This document shows positions 1-12,440 of a stretch of DNA of 64,000 nucleotides, one piece after another (position 1 is the stretch's first letter; each line of letters opens with the position of its first letter). A program made the position numbers and the translations under genes. This DNA is from Drechslerella dactyloides. Its lineage: Eukaryota > Ascomycota > Orbiliomycetes > Orbiliales > Orbiliaceae. The stretch lies in assembly GCA_020064725.1 (NCBI GenBank), contig JAGTWJ010000003.1, forward strand, positions 2,666,001-2,730,000. Direction: 5' to 3'. The notes beneath the pieces were generated by a model that was not told the origin of the DNA, did not search any database, and saw nothing but the letters and a program-made list of their open reading frames with translations.

Positions 1-1562
1 TTAAGAACACCAGAATCAGTCCCACCAGAATTTTATTTTAGTAGAAAGAAAGATATTCAATATTTAAAATAATATAAAAATAAAAAAAAATAATAATGGA
101 AATAAAATATACCAAACTTTATTAGATTTTATTCTATCAAAAATAAATTATTTAATTATTTTATATATTAAAATTAAATATATTAATATAGAAATAAACT
201 CTCCATAAATTAAAAATAATATTAATATAAATATTAGTAAAAAACCAAAAGAAATAAAGACAAGACAATATATTATAAAAAATTAAAATTAAACTCAAAA
301 GAGAATTTAATTATTTATACAAATAACTTTCTATTAAATTTAAAAAAAGATATTAAATCAATAGATACTAGTATATATAGCAAAATTAATAATAAATCAA
401 TTTTCAAAATAAAAATTAGTCTGGGAGATTTAATAGAAATATACAATATTAAATTAATTACTATATAAATAACTTTTAAAAAAGTATTAAAAATATTATT
501 ATAAAATAAAAATATAAATAATATATATTTATATTCAAATAACTAAGCTATAATATAAAGAATAAAATTATTACATTTTAAATTAAATCAAAACATTATT
601 AAAGAAATATAAAATATTAACAAAAAACTAAATATTAATAAAATAAAAATATATATAAATTAGTATCTTAAATATAATAATATATATAAAAATAAAAAAA
701 CAAACAAATTAATAAAATCAAATACTAAAATTTTTAAAGAAAGTTTATACAACTCTTTTATATATTTAAAAAAACAAAATAAAATAAAAAGTCTAATAAA
801 ATAATAAGAATAATAGTAAAAATATAAAAAAAAAATAGATTATAATAATCTATCAAAACTTAAAAAAAATAAAATATTATAAAATAATAATATTAAATTT
901 ATTTTATTAATAATATAATTAAGAACAAGACATAATATATTCAACAATTATTTATATAAAATATCAAATTTAAATATTCTAAATAAATATTATAATTATA
1001 ATATTATAATATAAATATTAAAATATCTCATCATAAGATATAAATATTATAAAAAAGAAAGAGGAAAAATAAAAAAAAAATTAAAAAAAATACTATTTAA
1101 TTTTAATACATTATTATTTACTAAAAATAAATTAATACAAATAGAAAAATATCTTAATAATATAAAAATACTTTTTAAAAAACAAGACAATTACAAAATT
1201 AATATTAATAATAAAATTAAATAAGATAATCTTAAGAAAAATTAAAAGTCTATTAATTAATATTATTAATATTAAGTAAAATAAATTATAATAAATAGTA
1301 AAAATAAACATTATAAATAATATAAAATATATTTACTTAAAAAAAAAAAGATAAAATAAGAAGAAAAAACTAAGGAAGATTAAAAGTCTTTAAAATAATA
1401 TCTAAAATTAATTAATTAATTAATTAATTAATTAATAATAAAAGAAATAGAAAAAACACACATATATATTAATTTTTATTTATACACATTTTATATTTAA
1501 TTTTCTTCCACCTACCATAACCAAAAGGTTGCATGCAGTATGATTCATAATAATAATAATAT
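1..1562 (+). mobile_element. LINE 3' fragment (RNase H region and 3' UTR), RIP-degraded
   Basis: The sequence aligns by eye with the last ~1.55 kb of the full LINE at 47874-53610, starting in the region that follows its reverse transcriptase. It keeps the degraded RNase H start (near 310), a TTAA microsatellite (about 1408-1434), the 3' UTR block with GGTTGCATGCAGTATG, and a terminal (TAA)n tail. The left part lies outside the window, so it may be longer. No open frame survives; stops are mostly TAA/TAG. The family is a non-LTR retrotransposon with a terminal RNase H, as in Tad1-like fungal LINEs. That family name is inferred from domain order only. Confidence 0.85.
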
Positions 1563-1688
1563 AGAATTTTAAAAATTTCCAAAAAATAATATTTAATTAT
1601 ATAAAAAATTTAAATTAACTATATATTATTAATAAATATTTATATTATAATTATATTATTGTATAATAATAAGCAAATACTAATAAAA

Positions 1689-2185
1689 TTGTCTCGCGAA
1701 GCCAGCCCGCCATCCTTCGGCCTGCGAAGCAGGCCTGCCGGAGGCAGTCTGGTTCATAACGATTTTGAACTCCCGACGTCGGCTTAAAAAATTGTCGGGA
1801 TTTTTTTTATTATATTTTTCGGATCGGATTTATTTAAAAAAAAATTAAAAAATTAATTATTTTATTTTCCGACGCTTTTTTACTAAATCCCGACGCTGTT
1901 GAAAATCCCGACAAAAAAAATTAAAGTTTTAAAATTTAATAAAAACGGTTTTAAACTAATAAAAAAAAAGCCGACGTGTCGGAAAAATCCCAACAACACT
2001 TTTTATTTTTTATTAAAAATTAATTTTATATAATAAAAAAATTTGCCGACCTATTAAAAAAAGCCGACAGCTAAAAAAAAAGCCGACGCCGATTTTAGAG
2101 AGTTCGGAGACATTATGTACCAGACTGCCTCCGGCAGGCCTGCTTCGCAGGCCGAAAGGACCGGCGGTCTGGTTCCACGAGACAA
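1689..2185. mobile_element. hAT-like MITE, 497 bp, 8-bp TSD
   Basis: The ends begin TTGTCTCG and finish CGAGACAA, and are flanked by a perfect 8-bp duplication TAATAAAA (1681-1688 and 2186-2193). The terminal inverted repeats run for about 70 bp and contain the hairpin GCCTGCGAAGCAGGC and the block GCCGGAGGCAGTCTGGT. An 8-bp duplication is the hAT rule; the superfamily is inferred because no transposase is present. The TIRs stay GC-rich inside AT-rich sequence, and the interior carries many CCGAC/GTCGG motifs. A reverse-strand open frame at 2013-2237 crosses the right TIR and is not a gene. Confidence 0.85.
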
Positions 2186-2193
2186 TAATAAAA

Positions 2194-3130
2194 TAATAAC
2201 TTAAATAAACAATATATCTAAATATAATTAATAACAAAATTCTTTATATAATAAAAAATAACTTAATAGTTTATTAATAATATATAATAAGATAATCTTT
2301 CTTAATTTTTATAAGATAATGTAAACTAATAATATTAACTATATTATATATATTATTAAATTAATACTATTATAATTTATAAAAGTCAAAATATTAAACT
2401 ATATTTTTAAATTAATAGACTTCAAAACAATAATATCCAAGAAATTTAATCTAAAATTATAAAAACTATATTTAAAAAATATATTAATTTATAATAAAAT
2501 ATAAATAAGTTTTTTAAAATAAGATAATTAAAAAATTTATAACTATATTAAAAAAGCAAAGCTATTTAAATAATTCCTAAATTATGATTAACAGATTTAT
2601 ATAAGTAGTTTCTAAGTCTTAGCTTACATTATAATTAATCAAAAACAATATGAAATTAATTTATAATAACCATTAAATTAATATAAAATATATAGCTATT
2701 AACACTACTCCAGAAATCATTAATCTTACAAAAAAACTCCTATATTCAAGTCTATAGAAGAAAATATCTAAATCTAATTTTAAAACTAAAATCAACATAA
2801 TAAATATTAATTATAATAGAATTAAGAATAACAAAATCTAATATCAATTTTTAACTAAAACCATAACTCTTTAACATCAAATAAAATTAAAAATATATTT
2901 ACTAATAGAGTTACCTAAACCAGTAAATGATTTAAATATTACTAAAAAAGATATATATAATATCAGCTCAATAAATATTATTTAATATATTATTAAATTA
3001 TCTTATTTATATTTTTATATAGTAATTAAATCTTTTTAAATTTTATAATATATAGATTTTTTTATTACACAACAAACAATTTATTATTTAAATTTATTTT
3101 TTATTCTTTTATAAAATTAACTAGGATATA
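2194..3130. other. AT-rich interval, no gene seen
   Basis: Very AT-rich sequence with scattered stops in all frames. It is probably RIP-degraded retrotransposon sequence, but I recognise no domain. It ends at the TA target of the foldback element. Confidence 0.5.
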
Positions 3131-4219
3131 ACGTCAACGATAAGCGAGCGGACAGGACAAGCGAGCGGACACCCCCCCCTTAGCCCAACACCCCACCAAA
3201 AACCTTTTTATTATTATTTTAGTCAATATCTATTAAAAAATTATAAGAAAAATAATATAAAATAAAAGTAAATTTAAAAAATATAATTATATTTTTAAAA
3301 AAATTTTTAATATAAAAATAAATTAATCATAATTAATTTAAATTTTTATAAAACAACACATTTTTTTAGGTGTTTGACTCTAAATATTTCAATAATTTAC
3401 GAACAAAAACCTTTAAAAATTAAAAATCTTATAAATTATTATATAATCTAGATCTGTGCTAAGCTATTACTTATTATAAAAAAAATTAAGTTCTAGAAAG
3501 CCTGCTAAAGTTGGCACAACACACCAGCTATTTTTTTTAAATAATTATATATAAAAATATAATAAAAAAATTAAAAAAAAATTAATTTTGATTTTAATAT
3601 AAAAAAGCTTTTTTATTTTTATTTTTTTAATTTTTTTTATTTATTATATAATTTAATATTAATATTTTTAATTTTTATAACAAAAATTTATAAAAAATTG
3701 GATTTTTATTAAAAAAAAATTAAAAAAATAGAAATAAAAAAGCTTTTTTATATTAAAATCAAAATTAATTTTTTTTTAATTTTTTTATTATATTTTTATA
3801 TATAATTATTTAAAAAAAATAGCTGGTGTGTTGTGCCAACTTTAGCAGGCTTTCTAGAACTTAATTTTTTTTATAATAAGTAATAGCTTAGCACAGATCT
3901 AGATTATATAATAATTTATAAGATTTTTAATTTTTAAAGGTTTTTGTTCGTAAATTATTGAAATATTTAGAGTCAAACACCTAAAAAAATGTGTTGTTTT
4001 ATAAAAATTTAAATTAATTATGATTAATTTATTTTTATATTAAAAATTTTTTTAAAAATATAATTATATTTTTTAAATTTACTTTTATTTTATATTATTT
4101 TTCTTATAATTTTTTAATAGATATTGACTAAAATAATAATAAAAAGGTTTTTGGTGGGGTGTTGGGCTAAGGGGGGGGTGTCCGCTCGCTTGTCCTGTCC
4201 GCTCGCTTATCGTTGACGT
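3131..4219. mobile_element. Foldback (giant inverted repeat) DNA element, code GGACA
   Basis: TA duplications (3129-3130, 4220-4221) flank 1089 bp. The two arms are near-perfect reverse complements over nearly their whole length around a short AT-rich spacer near 3670. The TIR is ACGTCAACGATAAGCGA followed by a second AAGCGAGCGGACA iteron 17 bp on. There is no coding capacity, so the element must be mobilised in trans. The TA target and TIR plan match the pogo/Fot1-like transposons in this window. It is the most symmetric of the foldbacks here. Confidence 0.93.
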
Positions 4220-4221
4220 TA

Positions 4222-6391
4222 TTTAAAATATATTATCAAAGTAATTTTAAATATTTATTATTTAAGATTAAAATCAAAAAACTAACAATAATAATATAGT
4301 ATAATAAATAAATATCTAAAATTAGAGCTTTATCCAAAAACTATATAACTAATTAGAAATATTAAAAAAAATATTAGATTCTAAAATTATATTAATACTA
4401 CTTAAATAATCTAAATATTATTATAGTGATAAATTTATTAATCTTATCTATTAAAATATATACTATAAGATTATCAAGATTTTTAATTCTTAGGCTAATA
4501 TCACACTTAAAAATAAGTTAAAAGATAAATCTAATAATATCTATATTTAAATCAGATCTAAATAAATAGTTTTTAATTAATTAAAAAATTACTAATTCTA
4601 TAGAAAAACTTTTAATAAAGTATACTTGTATAATTATTAAAAAATAATTTACTATATTAGTAAATAATAAAAAGTAAAAACATAGATTCTATTTAATCTA
4701 TAATATAGTAAATACAATAGTTTTATATAAAAGATTCTTCTATTACATAAAAAAAAATATTGTACTTTTATGGCTTAATTCTATCTATATCTACTAATAT
4801 TAAAGATCTTATAAAGAAACAAAGATATAGTTAAAATTATTATTTTATAAATAATATTAAATATTATTAAATACTAACTAATAATTCTTATATAAAAAAA
4901 TAATAGATTTTATATTAACTTAGATTAAATATTATAGTATAATGTTTGGGCTCTTTATTTTATAGCCTAGATTATATTCTCTAAAGAATTTAATAAATAG
5001 TAGCTCTATTAACTTTAAAATAATTTGGAATAATATCTAAGAAAACCTATTTAAGTATCTATAATTTTATACTAGTAATTTTAATCTGCTTAGGAAGTTA
5101 ATAGCAGAGAAGCTAGAGAATATAAGATATATGCTAGTTATTAGTAATAAGGCTTGAAATTAAGATATAGTTATAAATAGAGAATATAGATATAAAGAGA
5201 GTTATATTGGAAATATTAAATCAAAATATGATATAAATTTTGATAGTATTAAAATAGTTATATAAGCTTTTATTTTTTAAATGGAAGATAATTTCTACTG
5301 TTTAATTTCAAATATAAAGCTAGGTATGAGTCTACTATAGATAAGTTTATTAAAAAATAGGTTTAATATAGGTAATATCTTGTTCTTTAGCTACTTTGTA
5401 TTAAGAGAAATATTAAAAGTATAGAGAATATATTATAAGAAATTAGAATTAAAATTAGAAAATAGTGATTTTAATACTGGTTCTAGTGTTAGGAATAATC
5501 TAGAATATAATAATTAGTTAATTTTAAATATTCAACAATTAGAAATATAGTTTCTAATTATTTTATAATAAATATAGATAGAATATATAATATCTATTAT
5601 TATAAACTTAATACTAAATAAAAAGTAGAAGTATATATTCCTAATAATTATTAAAATAATAGAAAAAAATAAATAATATACAAAATAAATTATTATATAT
5701 CTATCAAAAGAAGGGGAAACTAATAAAATATAAATTATCAAAACCATCAAAATATTATTTATATAAATAAAAAATACTAACAAACTAGAACTATATATAT
5801 ATATATAAGAATAGTAATTTTCAATATTAAAGATTTAATTTTATATAATTTATTAAGTATATTTATATATTTAACCCATAATAATAATAAAGATATTAAA
5901 TTAACTAATATTATATAAATAAGAATAGTACTTATATTTATAAAAAAATAAAAATTAAAATAAATTATAATAATTAATAAAATTAATATAATTAGAAAAA
6001 AAATAATATTCTAAATTAATTAAATTTTCTAGATATATTAATCAAATAATTAGATATTTAGTAGGTTACTAATTATTATCTTTATAAATAATATATTCTA
6101 AATAAATCTAATAATAAATACTTTATTTTATAATTTTGATTTTAATAATTTCTAAGAGAAGTTATAAACTATAATTTTCTTCTCTATATAGTAAACAATA
6201 AATAAATATATTAATTTAGATTAATAAATACACTAAGTAGATAATCTAGAATTTTATTTTCTTTTATAGTATCTTCATCAAAATAAATTTAATTTAAATA
6301 ATATATAATTATTTTAAAATTATATAAAAAGTTTTGTTGTAACTTTTACTATTAAACTAAATATACAATTTATAATTTAAAATAATAATAT
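4222..6391 (+). other. AT-rich degenerate sequence, probably LTR-retrotransposon body
   Basis: Stop-riddled AT-rich sequence that ends at a 235-bp LTR-like repeat. Some stretches around 4900-5500 are less AT-rich and look like decayed coding sequence on the plus strand, but I cannot assign a domain. The short reverse-strand frame at 5532-5783 is a low-complexity Ile/Tyr-rich artefact. Assignment to a retrotransposon rests only on position beside the LTR-like repeat. Confidence 0.4.
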
Positions 6392-6626
6392 TGTTATGAT
6401 ATGTAGGTCGAGATCTCATGCATATAGCAGTGTATATTGCGATGATGTCTATAGATTGCATGGCAGAGTGCCAGGAGGCTATTAGACAGTAGTCTGCAGA
6501 CCATGTGACAATATAGCTACTCAGAGTATTTAGCCATTAGTTAATGACTAAATACTCCACAATCTACATGCTACTACATATTAAACTATATGTTAATTAT
6601 AATTTAAATTGCTATTTAATCTAATA
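6392..6626 (+). repeat. LTR-like repeat, copy 1 (235 bp)
   Basis: It matches 56537-56771 along its full length, with the same 235-bp size. It starts TGTTATGATATG and its partner ends TCTAACA, giving TG...CA ends as in LTRs. It contains an inverted pair around GAGTATTTAGCCATTAG / GACTAAATACTC. It is less AT-rich than its surroundings. It may be a solo LTR or the edge of a decayed element; no target duplication could be fixed. Confidence 0.6.
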
Positions 6627-6639
6627 TTTTAGTTTAATA

Positions 6640-7390
6640 AATTATAGAGTAATTATTTAGTATAGATTATTAACTATACTGTTTTAGTAATTTTGTTGTA
6701 GTTTTTATTATAGGCTGTTTTATAGATTATTTTTTTTATTATTTATTAAGTATTTACTAAGTAAGATCTTATTTAGATTACTTAGTTGTTTATAAATTAC
6801 TTGGTCTATAATTCCAGTAACTAAGCTAGAAGCTATTTAGTTAGTTGTTTTGTAAATTATTAAAAGGCTGTTATGTTAGCTTGTTCTAGGAACTATTATA
6901 TTAATTATTTTATTATCTATTTAAAAGCTGGGTGTTTATTATTCTACTATCTACTTTATTTACTATTATTTTAGTTATTTTATTTATTATTATACTAGCT
7001 GCTATATATATTGTTTTTAATAGTTACTATATTTGCCACTTTATAAGCTACTTGTGCACTGTTTTGGTAACTGCTGTACTAGCTATTTTATAAATTACTT
7101 ATATACTACTTTAGCAGCTACTACTTTAGCTATTATACTAGTTACTATACTAATTACCTTGTAAGCTATTATGCTAATTATGCTGTTATAGCTACTATAT
7201 ATATTGCTATAGTAACTTATATATAAAGATACTATATTAGTTACTCTATAAGCTGCTTATATATTATTATAGATGTTGCTACACAAGACACTACACTAGC
7301 TATTCTATAAGCTACCAGCACACTACTATAGATGCTGTTTTTGTAAATTACTATACTAGCTATACAGTTACAGCTACTACACAAGACTAA
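6640..7390. repeat. Degenerate GCTACT-rich tandem-like repeat
   Basis: Variants of ACTAGCTATTNTATAAGCTACT with CACTACT / TAGCAGCTACT follow each other, most clearly from about 6990 to 7390. Units vary in length and are strongly diverged, so neither period nor copy number can be given by eye. No reading frame spans it. It could be a decayed minisatellite, or a repetitive coding or LTR region after RIP. Confidence 0.5.
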
Positions 7391-8026
7391 ATTATTTAAA
7401 AATATATTCTTAGATATGCAATTAATGCTAAAGTAGTCTATAATTTATAAATTTCTTTTAAATATATATTTGTTTTGTTTAATAATTAATATATAGTTTA
7501 GTATAATAATTTATTTAAGGTTTATATATTTTTTTTGTTTTTTGGCTTTGTTACACTAGAGTATTTACCTTGAGCTGTATTGAGTGCTTAAATTGTAGGA
7601 TAAACTTATAAAGTAAATAAGAAGTTTATAAAATATATTAAGTTACAAAGTAACTTGTTTTATGAGTAAAACAAGAGAAAAGGAGAGTAGTGATTTAATT
7701 TATAAATAGATGTTGATATATTTCTTTTCTTTTTCTTTTTTTTTTATTATATATGTATGCCTTTTTCTCTTTTGTATATTATCTATTCTGTGATTTGTTT
7801 TAATATTTACAATATTTCTGCTTTTATGATTTATTTTATGTAGTTATATTCTTGCCTTTTTTGTTTCTATCTTTTGTTTTTTATTTTCTTGTGATAATGC
7901 TTGTTACTCTTGGTAGTATGGCTTTTTTTGTTCTTCTTTTAATTAGATTAACTGCTGTATAGATTGATGTAGTTTATACTACAGGAAACAGATAAGCTAT
8001 TATAAATTAAATATATACTAATTCTA
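7391..8026. other. AT-rich interval, no gene seen
   Basis: T-rich, low-complexity sequence between the degenerate repeat and the TA target of the next transposon. No motif or frame worth naming. Confidence 0.5.
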
Positions 8027-8727
8027 TAACGTCAACGATAAGCGACCGAGCAGGACAAGCGACTGAGCAGCCTCCCCACCCCACCCCAACAAAAATATAC
8101 ACCACCACCATAGGTATTGGGTTTCCTGCCCTAGGAGTGGGAAACCTTGTTTACTCAAATCCCAAAAATTCCTACTGGCACATTCAAATATTATATCTAT
8201 ATTTACTACACTTACCACAATAGTGTGTATTCTTGGAGGTGGCTTCTAGCTAAAAAGTACACTAACATTTTAAAGGTACTAGCTGCTTAACTATTTTATT
8301 TATAATATTACTATCTAGGATTCTGTCAGTTTAGTATATGATAAATATACCCTTATATTGTATTCACTATCTTTTCAACTGCTAATACTTATTTAGTACC
8401 TTATTAGTGGAGTAAAGCATTGTGTTCTCTGTATATATAAGTGTTATTTAGTATATTATTATCTATACCCCTTTAAATAGCTAATTTATAACCATTAATA
8501 ACAATATAGAAAAGGTATTTTAATACTAAATAATCTGGTTTTTAATTAAACCTATTTATAGACTAACTTTTAATAAATTTAATAATATTTTTATAGTCCA
8601 AGTAGCTGTTATATTTATAGTACCTAGATATAAATTTACTAAAATAGCTACTAGTAACTGTATATCTAATTTTAATAGAATTTTTTTAGAATTATAAGAT
8701 ATAATACCAGTTTCAGCAAAGTTACTA

Positions 8728-9812
8728 ACGTATTCCACAAGCGAGCGAACACCCCAAGCGAGCGAACACCCCCCCTAGCCCAACACCCCACCAAAAACCT
8801 TTTTATTAATATATTAATAAATATTTAATATAAAATTATAGAAAAGTTACTTCTTTAAATAATAGTTGAAAAAAATCCAATTAGTATTTTTTTAATTTTT
8901 TAATATTAATATTAAATTAATAATAATTATTTTAAATATTGTTAAAAACAACACATTTTTTTATTGTTTGACTCTAAATATCTAAATAATTTACGAACGA
9001 AAATCTCTAAAAATTAAAAATCTAATAAATAATTATATAATCTAGGCCTGTTTAAAGCTACTATTTATAATAATAAAAATTAAGTTCTAGAAACTCTGCT
9101 AAAGTTGGCACAACACACTAACTATTTTTTTAAAATAATTATACATAAATATAATAAAAAAAATTAAAAAAATAAATTTGAATTTTAATATATTAAAACT
9201 TTTTTTATTTTTATTTTTTTTAATTTTTTTTATATATTATATAATTTAATATCAATATTTTTAATTTTTATAATAAAGTTTTATAAAAAATTGAATTTTT
9301 ATTAAAAAATTTAAAAAAAATTATAAAATAAAATATTAATTTACTTTAATTTAAAAGAAATTTTTTAGGATTTTTTTATTATATTTTTATATATATAATT
9401 ATAATAAAAAATAGCTAGTGTGTAGTCAGTGTGTTGTGCTAACTTTAGCAAAATCTATAAATCTTAATTTTTAATATAATAGATAGAGGTTTTGTACAGG
9501 CCTAGATTATATATTTATTTAATAGATTTCTTATTTTTAAAGATTTTTATTTATATATAATAGAGATATTTACTGGCAAACACTTAAGATTATATGCTGT
9601 TTTTTACAAATTTTAAATTAATTATTATTAATTTATTTTTATATTTAAAAAATGTAAAAAAATATAATTAGTTGATTTTAATTTTTATTAGTTGAAAGAT
9701 ATTTTTTTTATAATTTTTTAAGAGATATTAATTAGAATATTAATAAAAAAGGTTTTGGTGGGGTGTTGGGGTGTTCGCTCACTTGGGGTGTTCGCTCGCT
9801 TGTGGAATACGT
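8728..9812. mobile_element. Foldback element, code GAACA, nested in transposon
   Basis: 1085 bp with TIR ACGTATTCCACAAGCGAG and two iterons AAGCGAGCGAACACCCC. TA duplications lie at 8726-8727 and 9813-9814. Arms are inverted copies with an AT-rich centre. It sits inside the transposase region of the 8029-11251 transposon, so it arrived later. Sister copies are at 35197-36266 and 55171-56241. Confidence 0.92.
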
Positions 9813-10508
9813 TATATATATTTTTAAATATCATTACAACAGTAAATACCTTATAAAACTTAAAAAGAAATTCTAGTTTAGAGATATAGTTAACATACAT
9901 ATATATTAAACTCTTTATCTTTTTATTATATATCTATTTTAGTGGTCTAAAGTAGTCAATATTCAATAACTAGAAAATATATGATAAATACAACAACATA
10001 TAAATTATAATAATCTTATATTTCTAATAGTATAACTCAAAGACAGCTAAATAGTGATTTTTATAACCATCTAAAACTAATAATTAGTAGTCTGAAAAGC
10101 AGTACTATACTATAAATTAATTAAAATGTTTTAACTATTCAAAAGCTAGTTTATTTATTATCCAGCTATTATCAGAAAGTATAATTATCTAGTTTTTTAG
10201 TAGTTTTGTTTTTATATACTAATTAACTAAATAGTATTATCTAGTAAAGATAATAAACAGTAGTACTGCCTAATCTTCTATATTTATTCTCTATATAATT
10301 ATTACCCATTTGCGGTTCCTAGGCTGTGCCAATTTAGCTTTATCACATACTTCAGCTTCTATAATGATATAGATATTATACCTATTATAAAGCCAGTTTT
10401 GTTGAAGTTATAAATATTGTTGTCCACAATGCTATACTTGGCCTTTATAACCTCTATTAGCTAAAACCATTTGTTAATAAATACAGGATTTTTGTATTTC
10501 ACTCACTA

Positions 10509-10757
10509 ACGTCAACAATAAGCGACTGGACCAGACAAGCGACCGGACCACCCCCCTTGTATATTTCTTTAATTTAATATAAAAAAAATTTAAAAAAATA
10601 TTTTTAGATTTGTAATAGTTTATATAAACAAGATTAATTTTATTCTAATTTTAAATTAATTATTGATTAAGTTATCAATAAAAAGTGTTTTGGTAGGGTG
10701 TTGGTTTATATGGGGTGGTCCGCTCGCTTGTGTGGTCCGCTCGCTTGTGGAATACGT
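10509..10757. mobile_element. 249-bp MITE, copy 1, code GGACC
   Basis: TA duplications at 10507-10508 and 10758-10759. The left end reads ACGTCAACAATAAGCGAC, while the right end (reverse complement) reads ACGTATTCCACAAGCGAG, so the two caps differ; both carry GGACC iterons. It has no coding capacity. It is nested in the 8029-11251 transposon and nearly identical to the three other copies in the window. Confidence 0.95.
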
Positions 10758-11253
10758 TAGTAGTTGTATTTTCTAGATAGATACATCTATAGCTCTAGGC
10801 AACATTTGACAAAGTTATTAGCCTATCACTTACTAATGTGTCATATATTATTATTACTACATATTAATAGTAACTGGTTGGCCATATCTTCTACACTACC
10901 TAACCTAGGATAAAAAAAATACACATATAGCTTAAATATATATTAAATAATAATATCTTTTTTTTAAATCTGTAAGATTTTGTGATTTAAAGATGCTATT
11001 ATGCTTTAAGGTGTAGCTATAATAATAATGGCTAAGAATAAATCAAGAGATATTATATAATTTAATAGTAGCTAAAATGCTTAATTTTTTGTTGTTTTCT
11101 AAAGTTTTAATAGTTAAAATTATTTGGGATTTAATTATAGAGGCAGTTATTGTAACGGTTATAAATATATGTAATGATAAAGTTGGGATGGGGGTGGGGG
11201 CCAGGTGGGCTGCTCGGTCGCTTGTGCTGCTCGGTCGCTTATCGTTGACGTTA

Positions 11254-12438
11254 ATTTATATTGCTACTTTATTTTATAATTACTGTTCTAGTTTAAGTCT
11301 CTTTTATATTTATTATATGAATTTAAACTCTTTTACTAATATTTATTTAAATTATATCCATAACAGCTATAAGGTCTTTTGTAAGTTTAAAAGTAGATTA
11401 ATCTATAATATATTTTATTAATTATTTTTATTAATCTATTTTAATTTTATAAATTATTACCTAAATTAAAGCTTCTTTTTTATAGTTTCTTAGTTAATTA
11501 TTAACCTATAGACTAGCCTTAATTGTATAATCTCTGATTTTATATTAATTAATCTAAATCCCATCACCATTTTACTTCTAGAAACTATCTTCCCCCACAA
11601 TTTCCTTAATAAGCTTTTAACTCTACTTATATATATATTATTTACTACTTCTATACTATTTATTCTACTACTATTTTCTATAATTTTGTTGCTGCTTCCT
11701 CCAATTATTATTAATAATTCTTCACTTACTCTTTTACTTAATTTATGTTATTCAATCCATACAATTCAAAATATTATTTAAAATCTTAATATTAAACTAT
11801 AGAGATAGGCTTCTCATTTAAACTATATAAATTATATATATAATATATATTACAAATTTATTTAAGAATAATAATATAAATATTTTAACTTATTATTTAA
11901 TTTATGAAGTGTTTTAATACTTAGATAGTAGTTACTAACTTAATTTATTATTTAAATTAAGAGAAAATTTATAGGCTATTACCTTAAACTATAGTTTATT
12001 TTTTATAGTCTATTAACTACTTAATTACTTTTATTAAAAAGAAGGGTGAGTTTAGGACTTTTTCTTTTATTTATTTATAGGTTATACTTTGATTTATAGA
12101 AGATTTTAGATATTTTAGATAGTTTATATTATTTTTATTATATAATGTTGATTTAAACTATATTCTTTTTTTTATAAATAGTTTACTTAGTGTATAATAT
12201 TACCTTTAATTAAGCAATTTTTTATATATTTTAGCTATTTTATTTTATTTTTTGGTTTTTAGAAGGTTTGGAGAGTATTTTATTTTAATGGATTATTATT
12301 TTAGATTATTTTATAGATAAAGGGAGTATTTAATATAAGATTTATTTTATAATTTTAGTTTATAGTTTAAAATATATTATTGAATATTAAGATCTATTCT
12401 TTGGACTTTGTAATTAAAATATATATCTAGTAAAATAG
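11254..12438. other. AT-rich interval, no gene seen
   Basis: Stop-rich AT-rich sequence between two elements. A plus-strand frame (11077-11421) runs across the right TIR of the preceding transposon into this interval and is chance. No domain recognised. Confidence 0.45.
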
Positions 12439-12440
12439 TA

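Larger units (their letters stand above)
8029..11251 (-). mobile_element. Pogo/Fot1-like transposon, code GAGCAG, with two nested insertions
   Basis: The TIR is ACGTCAACGATAAGCGA plus a second iteron carrying GAGCAG, with TA on both sides. Removing the nested foldback (8728-9812) and MITE (10509-10757) with their TA duplications leaves about 1.89 kb, the size of the five sister elements. The transposase remnant runs on the minus strand from about 11150. Recognisable pieces include the NFNKTGF block near 10385-10410, where relatives have NFDKTGF, and the KLDIQL block near 8660. Many stops and the Asp-to-Asn change make it a pseudogene. Confidence 0.9.

Noticed and set aside
11077..11421. 114-codon plus-strand frame
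   Set aside because: It runs antisense to the transposase start, through the TIR of the 8029-11251 transposon and into AT-rich flank.
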